Below, piece by piece: positions 8,225 to 16,254 of a DNA stretch of 64,000 bases (positions are counted from its first letter, which is position 1; the number at the start of each line of letters is the position of its first letter). Under the pieces are notes generated by a model. That model was not told the origin of the DNA and searched no databases. It was given only the letters and a program-made list of their open reading frames with translations. Made by a program: the position numbers and the translations under genes. Origin of the DNA: Pseudocoprococcus catus (lineage in GTDB: Bacteria > Bacillota > Clostridia > Lachnospirales > Lachnospiraceae); contig NZ_JAAXCM010000034.1 in NCBI RefSeq assembly GCF_019734885.1, forward strand, positions 1 to 64,000, given 5' to 3'.

Positions 8225-9221
8225 TTTTGTCATTACGTGGGTGAATGGTGCTGATTCAAGGTGGAAACAAGAAAAAAATAATTGTATGAAGCAATTTTGT
8301 TTAATATCAGAAACAGACGATCGTACAGAACGTTATCGTGACTGGGGTATTTTACCCTATTGGTTCAGGGGCGTTGAAATGTTTGCACCCTGGGTAAGAA
8401 AAATCCATTTTGTTACATGGGGACATTTGCCTGAGTGGCTGAATGTTGATCATCCTAAACTTCATATTGTTAAACACACAGATTATATTTCCGAAAAATA
8501 CCTGCCGACATTTAATTCACATGTTATTGAATGGAACTTTCACAGAATTCAAGGGCTTTCTGATAATTTTGTATATTTTAACGATGACATGCTTTTATTA
8601 AATACTGTTAAACCAACAGATTTCTTTATAGATAGCAAACCCGTTGATATGTTGGCCCTGCAGCCGGATGTAGCTAATGCCGATGATACGGTGATGCCAT
8701 ATATCTATCTGAATAATGCAATGGTCCTGGCAAAATATTTTGATAAGAGGGAGAATGTGAGAAAACAGCCATGGGCTTATTTTCATCCGGGGTATCCGTT
8801 GATGTATCTAGTGAACAATGCATTGGAAATGGCTTTCCCACGATTTACGGGATTTTACACTGTCCATGGACCATCACCTTTGATGAAGCAGACTTATGAG
8901 ACACTCTGGCGGCTGGAACCGGAATTGCTGGATCATGTATGCTCGCATCCTTTCCGGCACAAAGAGGATGTGAATCAATATGTTTTACGTGAGTATGAGA
9001 AACTGAATCAGAATTTTGTTCCGCGAAATACCAAAAAATTTTGCCAGTATTATAATCTGGATGTGAAGAATACAAAACTCATCTCCACGATAACGAGACA
9101 AAAGTGTCCTGCTGTCTGTATTAATGACAGCAATCATTCTATTCCGTACAAGCACGTAAAAAAACAGTTGGACATTGCATTTCGACAGATTCTTCCGGAT
9201 AAATCTTCCTTTGAAATTTGA
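8205..9221 (+). CDS. Stealth-family capsule sugar-phosphate transferase
   Basis: 338 residues with all four Stealth conserved regions: CR1 (IDFVITWVNGAD), CR2 (YRDWGILPYWFRGVEMFAPW through FVYFNDDMLLL), CR3 (PWAYFHPGYPLMYL) and CR4 (HPFRHKEDVNQYV). Stealth proteins transfer hexose- or N-acetylhexosamine-1-phosphate to make phosphodiester-linked polysaccharides, and are related to the catalytic part of GlcNAc-1-phosphotransferase. The acidic pair in FNDDM is the expected catalytic/metal site. It is coupled to the GT2 gene by overlap. Base composition becomes less AT-rich toward the 3' end. Acceptor and final polymer cannot be told from sequence. Confidence 0.88.
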   Translation: MTKQKIDFVITWVNGADSRWKQEKNNCMKQFCLISETDDRTERYRDWGILPYWFRGVEMFAPWVRKIHFVTWGHLPEWLNVDHPKLHIVKHTDYISEKYLPTFNSHVIEWNFHRIQGLSDNFVYFNDDMLLLNTVKPTDFFIDSKPVDMLALQPDVANADDTVMPYIYLNNAMVLAKYFDKRENVRKQPWAYFHPGYPLMYLVNNALEMAFPRFTGFYTVHGPSPLMKQTYETLWRLEPELLDHVCSHPFRHKEDVNQYVLREYEKLNQNFVPRNTKKFCQYYNLDVKNTKLISTITRQKCPAVCINDSNHSIPYKHVKKQLDIAFRQILPDKSSFEI

Positions 9222-9318
9222 CGGTTTTAAGCTGGAAACATCTTTGATTTAAGGCAGAAACAGAGGGTGTGTCAGGAGATAGCTGAAAAAAGTCAAGCCA
9301 TTCACATTTGGTTGAAGA

Positions 9319-9394
9319 AGCCCTTTAGAAAATAAGGTAAGAAATTCAAGGGCTGCTCTCGCTCTCTAAAAAAATATCAGTAGCGAGAGCAGCC
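9319..9394 (+). repeat. Overlapping, mutually exclusive hairpins
   Basis: GGCTGCTCTCGCT (9351-9363) is perfectly complementary to AGCGAGAGCAGCC (9382-9394), 13 pairs. AGCCCTT (9319-9325) is complementary to AAGGGCT (9348-9354), which shares GGCT with the first stem, so both cannot form at once. No T-run follows directly; a run lies about 30 bases on. It may be a terminator or attenuator for the Stealth transcript, or a repeat element. Confidence 0.5.
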
Positions 9395-9494
9395 ACATAT
9401 TTCGGCTCGTGTGTCAAGTAAACATAATTTTTTTTGTTAGACCCCTGATGGCGTTTGACTCGGAGTGTTATCTAAATACCGTCGGTTCATTCCC

Positions 9495-9520
9495 GTGACA
9501 ATCACCTTGCTGATTGTCAC
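9495..9520. repeat. Perfect 10-bp inverted repeat
   Basis: GTGACAATCA, loop CCTTGC, TGATTGTCAC. It lies just beyond the broken 3' end of the minus-strand glycosyltransferase and may mark the breakpoint or act as that gene's transcript end. Confidence 0.55.
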
Positions 9521-9561
9521 ATACTCAGTAATGGTATACGATTTTCTTTATTTCCTTTTTC

Positions 9562-10110
9562 TCATACAAAGAACTTTATGGACGATTTTATATGGAAAAA
9601 TATTTTTCTTTTATATAATTTATTCCATGCAACTGCACATTCTGTATGGCCTACAGAAGTATAAATTTTCCAAAATTCATCTTTTCCAAAAACAATATCA
9701 TTAAAAGTAAATTCTGAATATAAATTCTTTCCTGTATTATCAACATGCTGGATACTGCATATAGCCATATCACTTTGAGTTTCTAACAGTCTGTTATATA
9801 ATGCTTCCATCATATTCCTGGCAATAAAATCATCACTGTCTACGAAAGAAATGTAGTCTCCGCTGGCAATATCCAATCCAAAATTTCTTGCCATTGACAA
9901 ACCTTCATTTTCCTTATGGATCAAAATAATTCTTGAATCTGTTTTTCTATATTCCTCACAAATTTCTCCTGAATTATCTGTAGAACCATCATCGACTAAT
10001 ATGATTTCCAGATTTTGATATGTCTGATTTATAATTGAATCCAGACATGTTTTAAGGTATTTTTCTACATTGTATACTGGTACGATAATACTTATTTTTT
10101 CCATTTTCAT
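9562..10110 (-). pseudogene. 3'-truncated GT2 glycosyltransferase
   Basis: Minus strand, 182 residues, starting MKMEKISIIVPVYNVEKYL. The GT-A core is intact: VDDGSTDNSGE, EGLSMARNFGL and the metal-binding FVDSDDFIARN. It then stops soon after VAWNKLYKRKIF, where full family members continue for well over 100 residues that include the acceptor and catalytic-base region. The last 13 or so residues (HIKSSIKFFV) look like random readthrough beyond a breakpoint near 9590. The ORF is AT-rich and opposite in direction to its neighbours. It is most likely an inactive remnant. Confidence 0.75.
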
Positions 10111-10355
10111 TATCTCAAAAGAATATATTCTGCCTTTCTAATGTGATATGTTACAATTTTGTCTTCTACATTTATACTATCATATTTTAGGATAGGATAA
10201 CAAGCGAAAATCCTCGGTAATTCAATTGCCGAGATGAAAGCTTCCATCCCAGGCGGCACAGGAAACGTGCACGAAACTGGTACAGGGTACGGATATCTCT
10301 GACCAAGGAACTGAAAATCTATGTGGAGAAGGAGTATGTGATCCATGAAAAACTT
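10111..10355. other. Intergenic stretch with a short coding-like remnant
   Basis: No intact gene. A hairpin CTCGG-TAATTCAATTG-CCGAG sits at 10213-10233. On the plus strand, from about 10250 to the stop at 10401, one frame reads LTKELKIYVEKEYVIHEKLL and similar charged, gene-like sequence, but it has no start and overlaps the IS66 fossil. It may be the end of an unrecognised broken gene. Confidence 0.3.
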
Positions 10356-10692
10356 CTATATCTTGAAAACAGATTTTTCAGGAATATGGAATACATAAAG
10401 TAGCTCCGTATCTATCCGCCGGAGAGTGGAAGGTGTACAGCCATTGCTGTTTATGAAACAGCTGTCCGTAACAGTTTTGCCATCCGCTTTTCCATTTGTA
10501 GAGTCTATATGTATAACAGGAGAAAGCAGCATGTACACGTTCAACGGTCTGACTGTTATAATAAACGTCAGCATGATATTCCGTTACATTTAAGATCATA
10601 CGGATACTTGCTAACTGTTTCACAATGGCTTTTGGAGTCTTTTTAAAGGTATTGTCTTCAAGGACTTCTTCCGATAGAGGGAGAAGAATCAC
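10356..10692 (-). mobile_element. IS66-family transposase fossil
   Basis: Decayed transposase on the minus strand in two frames. From 10692 down to about 10530 one frame reads TPKAIVKQLASIRMILNVTE then YHADVYYNSQTVERVHAAF. From about 10560 down to 10356 a second frame reads LLSPVIHIDSTNGKADGKTV. Both match what I know of IS66 transposases of Lachnospiraceae: the YHADVYYN...RVHA..F segment and the PV.HTD.TN segment that carries the first catalytic Asp. The stretch between them and everything after is deleted or scrambled, and no terminal repeats or helper ORFs are visible. It is clearly non-functional. Confidence 0.6.
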
Positions 10693-10809
10693 CGACTGTG
10701 TTAGTTCCTGTCTTTTCCAGCAGTGCCCTTTATGCCCTGGCTGTGCTCACGGTTTTCGGCATATTTTTTCTCTGCCGAAAATAAATAGCCACAAAATAAA
10801 AAGAATTGC

Positions 10810-10839
10810 TTGACAGGGAGTAAGGATCTATGATATAGT
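10810..10839 (+). promoter_or_regulatory. Promoter for tRNA-Thr
   Basis: Perfect TTGACA (10810-10815), 18-base spacer, TATAGT (10834-10839), 25 bases before the tRNA. Confidence 0.65.
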
Positions 10840-10864
10840 AATCAGCGGACAATTCATTTTGTTT

Positions 10865-10936
10865 GCTGATGTGGCTCAGAGGTAGAGCACTTCCTTGGTA
10901 AGGAAGGGGTCACGGGTTCAATTCCCGTCATCAGCT
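10865..10936 (+). tRNA. tRNA-Thr (anticodon GGT)
   Basis: Full cloverleaf by eye: acceptor GCTGATG/CATCAGC, D-arm GCTC-AGAGGTA-GAGC, anticodon stem CTTCC/GGAAG with loop TTGGTAA, short variable loop, T-arm ACGGG-TTCAATT-CCCGT, discriminator T. The anticodon GGT reads ACC/ACT threonine codons. No CCA is encoded (GGAA follows). It has its own promoter and terminator and sits inside the accessory island, flanked by transposon and regulator remnants. Confidence 0.93.
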
Positions 10937-10937
10937 G

Positions 10938-10969
10938 GAAAGCGGTTTTCTTAGGAAAGCCGCTTTTTT
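10938..10969 (+). terminator. Terminator of tRNA-Thr
   Basis: AAGCGG pairs with CCGCTT, extended by TTTTC/GAAAG inside, followed by TTTTTT. Confidence 0.75.
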
Positions 10970-10987
10970 GCTGTAAATGCAGTAAAA

Positions 10988-11291
10988 TCAACCACTATAA
11001 AAGGCTTTGTTTCTTTCAATTTGTTCTTGGGTGAATTTATCACCGTCGAAGTGTACAGCGATAGTGCTTGGTTGGTAATTATTATGTATCCCATACATAT
11101 CATTGACTGTAACACCAAAAATCTGACACACCCGGAAAAGAATATCTATATCAATAGAATTTACTCCATTCTCCCAAGAAGAAATGGCATTATGCTTTAC
11201 GCCTAATTTATCAGCAAGTTCTTTCTGAGTTATTTTATTTCCTATAGTAGAGTAAATTTTTCGCGACAGTTTCTTTAATGCTTTCTCCCAT
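10988..11291 (-). pseudogene. Frameshifted XRE-family HTH regulator
   Basis: Reading the minus strand from ATG at 11291 gives MGESIKETVAKNLLYYRK and then a stop. Shifting by one base near 11235-11243 continues as NKITQKELADKLGVKHNAIS, SWENGVNSIDIDILFRVCQI and FGVTVNDMYG, ending at 10988. The second part is a textbook helix-turn-helix of the Cro/CI type, and the two halves join cleanly if one A is removed from the GGAAATAAAA tract. So a roughly 100-residue DNA-binding regulator has been broken by a one-base insertion, unless the base is a sequencing error. The C-terminal part is short and has no recognised domain. Confidence 0.7.
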
Positions 11292-11414
11292 TATTGCTAC
11301 ATCCTTTTAATAGGATATTAACACATTATATGTATAAATACTAGAAAAGATTTCATAAAATATGAAGATGGATATTGATATTTCATAAATTGTGATATGA
11401 AAGGAAGATAAAAT

Positions 11415-11630
11415 TTGCTTAGTCTTAGAGTTAAAAAGTATTTAGACGACAATGGAATTAAAACAGCCTGCAAAAATGCAGAGACAATGATGATAAAATA
11501 CGGCTATGTAAAAGATTTCTTAGACATCAGAGAGACTGACACAAAATGTTTTTTATTTGACAAATCCAAAATCCTGCCCTATAGTATAAAAAACGAAACC
11601 ATATATGTAAATAGCAGAAAGGCACCTATT
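11415..11630 (+). other. Open in-frame tract upstream of the LysR gene
   Basis: An uninterrupted 72-codon stretch from a TTG at 11415 (GGAAG upstream) runs in frame into the LysR gene. It reads VKKYLDDNGIKTACKNAETM and YGYVKDFLDIRETDTKCFLF, plausible protein but no domain I recognise. LysR proteins never carry such an extension ahead of the HTH, so I do not include it. It may be a remnant fused by deletion, or chance. Confidence 0.35.
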
Positions 11631-12551
11631 ATGACACTGACACAACTTCATTATGTTATTACAATTGCAGAAACAAAATCTTTTAATAAAGCGGCAGAGA
11701 AACTCTATGTCTCTCAGCCATCTTTGACCAGCGCCATGAAGGAGCTTGAAAAGGAACTGGGCATTTCTATCTTTTACCGCAATGGCCGAGGAGCTGTGCT
11801 GACTAATGATGGCACAGAATTTTTGCTTTATGCCAAACAGATTTACGGGCAGTACGAGAGTGTCCTTGAGAAATACGGCAAAGGCGGCTCTTATAAGAAG
11901 AAGTTTGGTGTATCCACCCAGCATTATTCTTTTGCAGTCAAGGCCTTTGTGGATATGGCAAGAGAATTTGATATGTCCAAATACGAATTTGCCATCCGCG
12001 AAACCAGAACCGGTGAAGTCATCAGTGATGTCAATACCATGAAGAGTGAAATCGGTGTTTTATATCTATGTGATTTCAATCGTAAATCTATGACGAAGCT
12101 TTTGAAAAATGCCAATCTGGAATTTCATCATCTGATTGACTGTCAGGCGTATGTCTATTTGTGGAAAAATCATCCGCTGGCAAAGGAATTCTCCATTCGT
12201 TTTGAACAATTGGAGAAATATCCTTGTCTTTCCTTTGAACAGGGCGACAACAGCTCTTTCTACCTGGCAGAGGAAATTCTATCTACCAATGAATATCCAC
12301 AAGTCATTAAGGCCAATGACAGAGCGACCATGCTGAATCTGATGATCGGGTTAAATGGCTATACCCTTTGCTCCGGCATCATCTGTGAAGAACTCAACGG
12401 CAGCGACTGTATTGCTGTACCATTCCATGCAGACGAACAAAATCCCAACAGCCTGATGGAAATTGGCTATGTAACCCGAAAGAATACCATACTCAGCCAG
12501 ATGGGAGAGCGTTATATACACTACATTAAACAATATCTGAATATAGAATAG
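11631..12551 (+). CDS. LysR-family transcriptional regulator
   Basis: 306 residues from ATG 11631 (GAAAGG upstream). N-terminal winged HTH: TLTQLHYVITIAETKSFNKA, LYVSQPSLTSAMKELEKELG, FYRNGRGAVLTNDGTEFLLY; then a periplasmic-binding-like effector domain. It resembles CysB/CysL-type regulators of sulfur or amino acid genes only in general layout. The next gene on the same strand is metY, 354 bases downstream, making it a reasonable but unproven target. No operator is assigned. Confidence 0.85.
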   Translation: MTLTQLHYVITIAETKSFNKAAEKLYVSQPSLTSAMKELEKELGISIFYRNGRGAVLTNDGTEFLLYAKQIYGQYESVLEKYGKGGSYKKKFGVSTQHYSFAVKAFVDMAREFDMSKYEFAIRETRTGEVISDVNTMKSEIGVLYLCDFNRKSMTKLLKNANLEFHHLIDCQAYVYLWKNHPLAKEFSIRFEQLEKYPCLSFEQGDNSSFYLAEEILSTNEYPQVIKANDRATMLNLMIGLNGYTLCSGIICEELNGSDCIAVPFHADEQNPNSLMEIGYVTRKNTILSQMGERYIHYIKQYLNIE

Positions 12552-12905
12552 CGTGTGTCCGTATCGAATCAAAGCTATCCGTCATGTTACAGCATATCAG
12601 ACGTAAGACCCAGGGCACAGCTTCATCCCGATTATCAAATCAGCTAAGCAAGTTATAAGCTGAATTTATAACCGGGTATTTTTTTTGCATATTGGACAAT
12701 TAATTCCTAGCATGTTAGTATAAATACAGAAATTAACAAAGGAGCTGCAAGACATGAAACAATTTGCAATTATGCTTAGCAGGAACCGAATGTGAGGCTA
12801 AGTTCAGCGATCCGATTAAAAGAGTGACAGAATTAAAAAAATATATATGAAAGAAAAAAGCGAGAAAAATAAAACTATATTTCGATTATTTAGGAGGACA
12901 TTACA
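12552..12905 (+). promoter_or_regulatory. metY leader region
   Basis: 354 bases. A possible promoter is TTGGAC, 18-base spacer, TAGTAT near 12695-12725. A short ORF with an excellent ribosome site follows at 12754 (separate entry), and a second coding-like frame, CLAGTECEAKFSDPIKRVTE, runs on to a stop at 12848-12850. The metY ribosome site TAGGAGGA is near 12891-12898. I see no SAM-I (S-box) or T-box riboswitch. Confidence 0.4.
12754..12795 (+). CDS. Short leader ORF (13 codons) before metY
   Basis: AAAGGAG at 12738-12744 precedes ATG 12754 by 9 bases. The peptide is MKQFAIMLSRNRM, with methionine at positions 1, 7 and 13. It could be a methionine-sensing leader peptide for metY. Alternatively it is the start of a small gene broken by a frameshift, since the overlapping frame continues for about 25 gene-like codons to 12850. 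Translation is likely from the ribosome site; the role is open. Confidence 0.4.
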   Translation: MKQFAIMLSRNRM

Positions 12906-14210
12906 ATGGCAGATATTAAAGATTCAAAGAACTGGGGTTTTGAGACAAAGCAGGTACATATCGGACAGGAACAGGCAGATCCTGTAACAGATGCAAGAGC
13001 TGTTCCGATTTATGCATCCACATCATATGTATTCCATAATTCACAGCATGCAGCTGATCGTTTTGGTCTTCGTGATGCCGGCAATATTTACGGCAGACTG
13101 ACAAATCCAACAGAGGATGTTTTTGAACAGCGTATCGCAGCACTTGAAGGCGGCGTTGCGGCATTAGCTGTCGCATCCGGCGCAGCAGCCATTGATTATA
13201 CCATCCAGACACTGGCAAAAAATGGTGAACATATCGTCGCATCCAAGACAATTTATGGCGGAACCTACAACCTTCTGGCTCATACACTTCCTTTGACTAA
13301 CAACATTACGACAACATTTGTTGATCCGGAGGTTGAAGGTTCATTTGAAGCAGCAATCCAGGAAAATACAAAGGCGATTTATATAGAGACACTTGGCAAT
13401 CCGAATTCAAATCTTGTGGATATTGAAGAACTTGCAAAAATTGCTCACAAACATCACATTCCACTGGTTGTTGACTCAACATTTGCAACACCTTATCTGA
13501 TTCGTCCAATCGAATACGGTGCAGATATCGTTGTTCATTCAGCAACAAAATTCATCGGCGGCCACGGTACAGCTATCGGCGGTGTCATCGTTGACAGCGG
13601 TAACTTTGACTGGAAAGTATCCGGCAAATATCCTTGGATTTCTGATCCGAACCCAAGCTACCACGGTGTTGCATTTACAGATGCAGCTGGTCCTGCAGCA
13701 TTTGTTACATACATCCGTGCAGTCATCTTAAGAGATACCGGTGCAACACTTTCACCATTCCACGCATTTATTTTCCTTCAGGGACTTGAAACATTATCAC
13801 TGAGAGTAGAACGTCATGTCAGCAATGCATTAAAGATTGTTGACTACCTTTCAAAACATCCACAGGTAGAGGCTGTCCATCATCCTTCACTGCCTACAGA
13901 GCCAAGCCACGAATTATACAAGAAATATCTTCCAAATGGCGGCGGTTCCATCTTTACATTTGAAATTAAAGGCGATGCGAAAACGGCACAGAACTTTATT
14001 GATCACCTGTCTATCTTCTCGCTGCTTGCCAACGTTGCAGACGTTAAATCTCTTGTGATCCATCCTGCAACAACAACACACAGCCAGTGTACAGAAGAGG
14101 AACTCATTGATCAGGGTATCAAACCAAACACAATCCGTCTTTCTATCGGTATTGAAAAAGTAGAAGACTTGATTGCTGCATTAGACACTGCTTTTGAAGC
14201 CGTAAAATAA
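12906..14210 (+). CDS. metY: O-acetylhomoserine aminocarboxypropyltransferase (sulfhydrylase)
   Basis: PLP enzyme making homocysteine from O-acetylhomoserine and sulfide (direct sulfhydrylation), giving methionine without cystathionine. 434 residues is the MetY length, longer than the roughly 390 of cystathionine gamma-synthases. Visible motifs: FETKQVHIGQEQADPVTDAR at the N-terminus, ASGAAAIDYTIQTLAKNGEH, IYIETLGNPNSNLVDIEELA and the PLP lysine in VVHSATKFIGGHGTAIGG. TAGGAGGA precedes ATG 12906. It is followed by a strong terminator, so monocistronic with its leader. Confidence 0.94.
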   Translation: MADIKDSKNWGFETKQVHIGQEQADPVTDARAVPIYASTSYVFHNSQHAADRFGLRDAGNIYGRLTNPTEDVFEQRIAALEGGVAALAVASGAAAIDYTIQTLAKNGEHIVASKTIYGGTYNLLAHTLPLTNNITTTFVDPEVEGSFEAAIQENTKAIYIETLGNPNSNLVDIEELAKIAHKHHIPLVVDSTFATPYLIRPIEYGADIVVHSATKFIGGHGTAIGGVIVDSGNFDWKVSGKYPWISDPNPSYHGVAFTDAAGPAAFVTYIRAVILRDTGATLSPFHAFIFLQGLETLSLRVERHVSNALKIVDYLSKHPQVEAVHHPSLPTEPSHELYKKYLPNGGGSIFTFEIKGDAKTAQNFIDHLSIFSLLANVADVKSLVIHPATTTHSQCTEEELIDQGIKPNTIRLSIGIEKVEDLIAALDTAFEAVK

Positions 14211-14266
14211 ATTTTAAAAATGTACAGTCCTTAGAGCTGTAAAATAAACAAATAAAAAAATAATTG

Positions 14267-14354
14267 AAAGCTGTTGCGAAAGCTTTTATCTGGGAATGAT
14301 TTAGTTTAGGATAGTATATATTTTCAGATAAAAGCCAAAGAGCAGCTTTTTTTT
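14267..14354 (+). terminator. Compound terminator after metY
   Basis: Outer stem AAAGCTG (14267-14273)/CAGCTTT (14343-14349) encloses a perfect 10-bp inner stem CTTTTATCTG (14283-14292)/CAGATAAAAG (14325-14334), followed by a T-run. Confidence 0.7.
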
Positions 14355-14356
14355 GC

Positions 14357-14384
14357 TTTACAATCGGTAAAAATATGGTATGAT
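14357..14384 (+). promoter_or_regulatory. Promoter for glnS
   Basis: TTTACA (14357-14362), 16-base spacer, TATGAT (14379-14384). The leader holds CTCTC/GAGAG and GCAGGC/GCCTGC inverted repeats just before the ribosome site. Confidence 0.45.
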
Positions 14385-14486
14385 TTAGTAGTATTCTCTC
14401 GTTCGGAGTACAATATCTAACAGAGAGACTTGAATTTTCAATATGCAGGCAGGTGGAGTGGCCTGCTGCATTCAGGAGGACCCAAA

Positions 14487-16178
14487 ATGGAAAAAGCAAC
14501 TGACAATTTAAATGAAAAACCAGCAGTAACGAAGAACTTTATTGAACTGGCAATTGACAAAGATCTTGCAGAAGGCAAATATACTGAGATTTGTACAAGA
14601 TTCCCACCGGAACCAAATGGCTATCTGCATATCGGCCATGCCAAATCCATTCTTTTAAACTATGGACTGGCTAAAAAATATAACGGTAAGTTCCATCTTC
14701 GTTTTGATGATACGAACCCGACAAAAGAGAAAACTGAATTCGTACAGTCTATTATTGCCGATGTGGAATGGCTTGGCGCAGCTTATGACGGAGAAGTGCG
14801 TTTCGCATCCAACTATTTTGATCAGATGTATGAGGCAGCCGTAAAGCTGATCAAGAAAGGCAAGGCTTATGTCTGTGATCTGACAGCAGACCAGATCCGT
14901 GAATACCGCGGCACATTAAAGGAACCAGGCAAGAACAGCCCTTATCGTGATAGAAGTGTTGAAGAGAATCTTCAGTTATTTGAAGAGATGAAAGAAGGCA
15001 AATACCCGGATGGATCTAGGGTATTAAGAGCGAAGATCGATATGTCTTCACCGAATATCAACATGCGTGACCCGATCCTTTATCGGGTTGCCAGAATGAC
15101 TCACCACAATACAGGCGATAAATGGTGTATTTATCCGATGTATGACTTTGCACATCCGATTGAAGATGCCATTGAAGGTATTTCCCATTCTATCTGTACA
15201 CTGGAATTCGAAGACCATCGTCCGCTTTATGACTGGGTTGTCCGCGAACTGGAATATCCGATGCCGCCAAGACAGATTGAATTTGCAAAATTATATCTGA
15301 CTAATGTCGTAACCGGCAAGCGTTATATCAAGAAGCTGGTTGATCAGGGTATTGTTGATGGTTGGGATGATCCTCGTCTTGTAACCATCGCAGCGCTGAG
15401 AAGAAGAGGTTATACCCCTGAATCCATCAAGATGTTTATGGAGATGGTGGGCGTATCCAAGAGCAACAGCTCTGTTGACTATGCAATGCTTGACTACTGT
15501 ATCCGTGAAGATCTGAAGATGAAACGCTCTCGTATGATGGCTGTTCTTCATCCGCTGAAGCTTGTGATCGACAACTATCCGGAAGGTCAGATTGAATACC
15601 TGGATGTACCGAATAATCAGGAGAATGAAGCCCTCGGTACAAGGAAAGTACCGTTCGGCCGAGAACTTTACATTGAGCAGGATGACTTTATGGAAGTACC
15701 GCCTAAGAAGTATTTCCGTCTCTATCCTGGCAACGAAGTTCGTCTGATGAGTGCTTATTTTGTCACATGCACAGATGTTGTGAAGGATGAAGCAGGCAAT
15801 GTGGTTGAAGTACACTGTACTTATGACCCAGAGACAAAGAGCGGTTCAGGCTTTACAGGACGCAAAGTCAAAGGAACAATCCACTGGGTAGCTAAAGAAA
15901 CAGCTGTTAAGGCAGAAGTGCGTCTCTATGAGAACCTTGTTGACGAGTCAAAAGGCAGTGTTTACAATGAAGACGGCAGCGTGAATATTAATCCGAATTC
16001 ACTGACTGTTCTGAAAGACTGTTGTCTGGAGCCGAATTTTGAAGGTGCTGTGGGCGGAGACAGCTATCAGTTTGTCCGCAACGGTTTCTTCTGCATCGAC
16101 AGTAAGGATTCCAAACCGGATGCCCTTGTATTCAACCGCATCGTATCTTTGAAGAGTTCATTTAAATTGAATAAATAA
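14487..16178 (+). CDS. glnS: Glutaminyl-tRNA synthetase
   Basis: Charges tRNA-Gln directly; class I, 563 residues. [17 protein letters not shown] is the HIGH region, [11 protein letters not shown]-like [15 protein letters not shown] and [20 protein letters not shown] are diagnostic, and the C-terminal beta-barrels include [19 protein letters not shown] at 14474-14479 selects ATG 14487 rather than in-frame 14430. The KMSKS-type loop (MSKR in E. coli) is here VVTGKR at residues 274-279, keeping one lysine only. Its presence implies a direct route beside, or instead of, GatCAB transamidation for Gln. Confidence 0.94.
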   Translation: MEKATDNLNEKPAVTKNFIELAIDKDLAEGKYTEICTRFPPEPNGYLHIGHAKSILLNYGLAKKYNGKFHLRFDDTNPTKEKTEFVQSIIADVEWLGAAYDGEVRFASNYFDQMYEAAVKLIKKGKAYVCDLTADQIREYRGTLKEPGKNSPYRDRSVEENLQLFEEMKEGKYPDGSRVLRAKIDMSSPNINMRDPILYRVARMTHHNTGDKWCIYPMYDFAHPIEDAIEGISHSICTLEFEDHRPLYDWVVRELEYPMPPRQIEFAKLYLTNVVTGKRYIKKLVDQGIVDGWDDPRLVTIAALRRRGYTPESIKMFMEMVGVSKSNSSVDYAMLDYCIREDLKMKRSRMMAVLHPLKLVIDNYPEGQIEYLDVPNNQENEALGTRKVPFGRELYIEQDDFMEVPPKKYFRLYPGNEVRLMSAYFVTCTDVVKDEAGNVVEVHCTYDPETKSGSGFTGRKVKGTIHWVAKETAVKAEVRLYENLVDESKGSVYNEDGSVNINPNSLTVLKDCCLEPNFEGAVGGDSYQFVRNGFFCIDSKDSKPDALVFNRIVSLKSSFKLNK

Positions 16179-16207
16179 AATATGTGGAGTGCGCTCCAAG
16201 AATACTG

Positions 16208-16246
16208 AAAATGGATGTTAAATAAGCAATTCAACATCCATTTTAT
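16208..16246 (+). terminator. Terminator after glnS
   Basis: AAAATGGATGTT (16208-16219) pairs perfectly with AACATCCATTTT (16233-16244), 12 bp, 13-base loop. Confidence 0.7.
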
Positions 16247-16254
16247 GTTATTTA

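Larger units (their letters stand above)
9222..9561. other. Non-coding gap with hairpins after the Stealth gene
   Basis: 340 bases without a credible gene. The octamer GTGTGTCA occurs twice, near 9269 and 9412. Two strong inverted repeats are annotated separately (9319-9394 and 9495-9520). A T-rich run follows near 9428. It looks like a junction built from insertion or recombination leftovers. Confidence 0.5.

Noticed and set aside
9465-9704. 79-codon plus-strand ORF rich in Phe/Tyr/Ile
   Set aside because: It mostly reads the reverse of the truncated minus-strand GT2 and AT-rich flank, with no ribosome site; hydrophobic look is a by-product of AT-rich sequence.
12552-12905. SAM riboswitch upstream of metY
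   Set aside because: I could not find the S-box core motifs or a following terminator; AT-rich sequence with a mini-ORF instead.
14440-14480. AGGTGGAGTGG before glnS as a T-box
   Set aside because: It lacks the AGGGTGGNACCGCG antiterminator bulge and a specifier stem; it is only part of a GCAGGC/GCCTGC hairpin.
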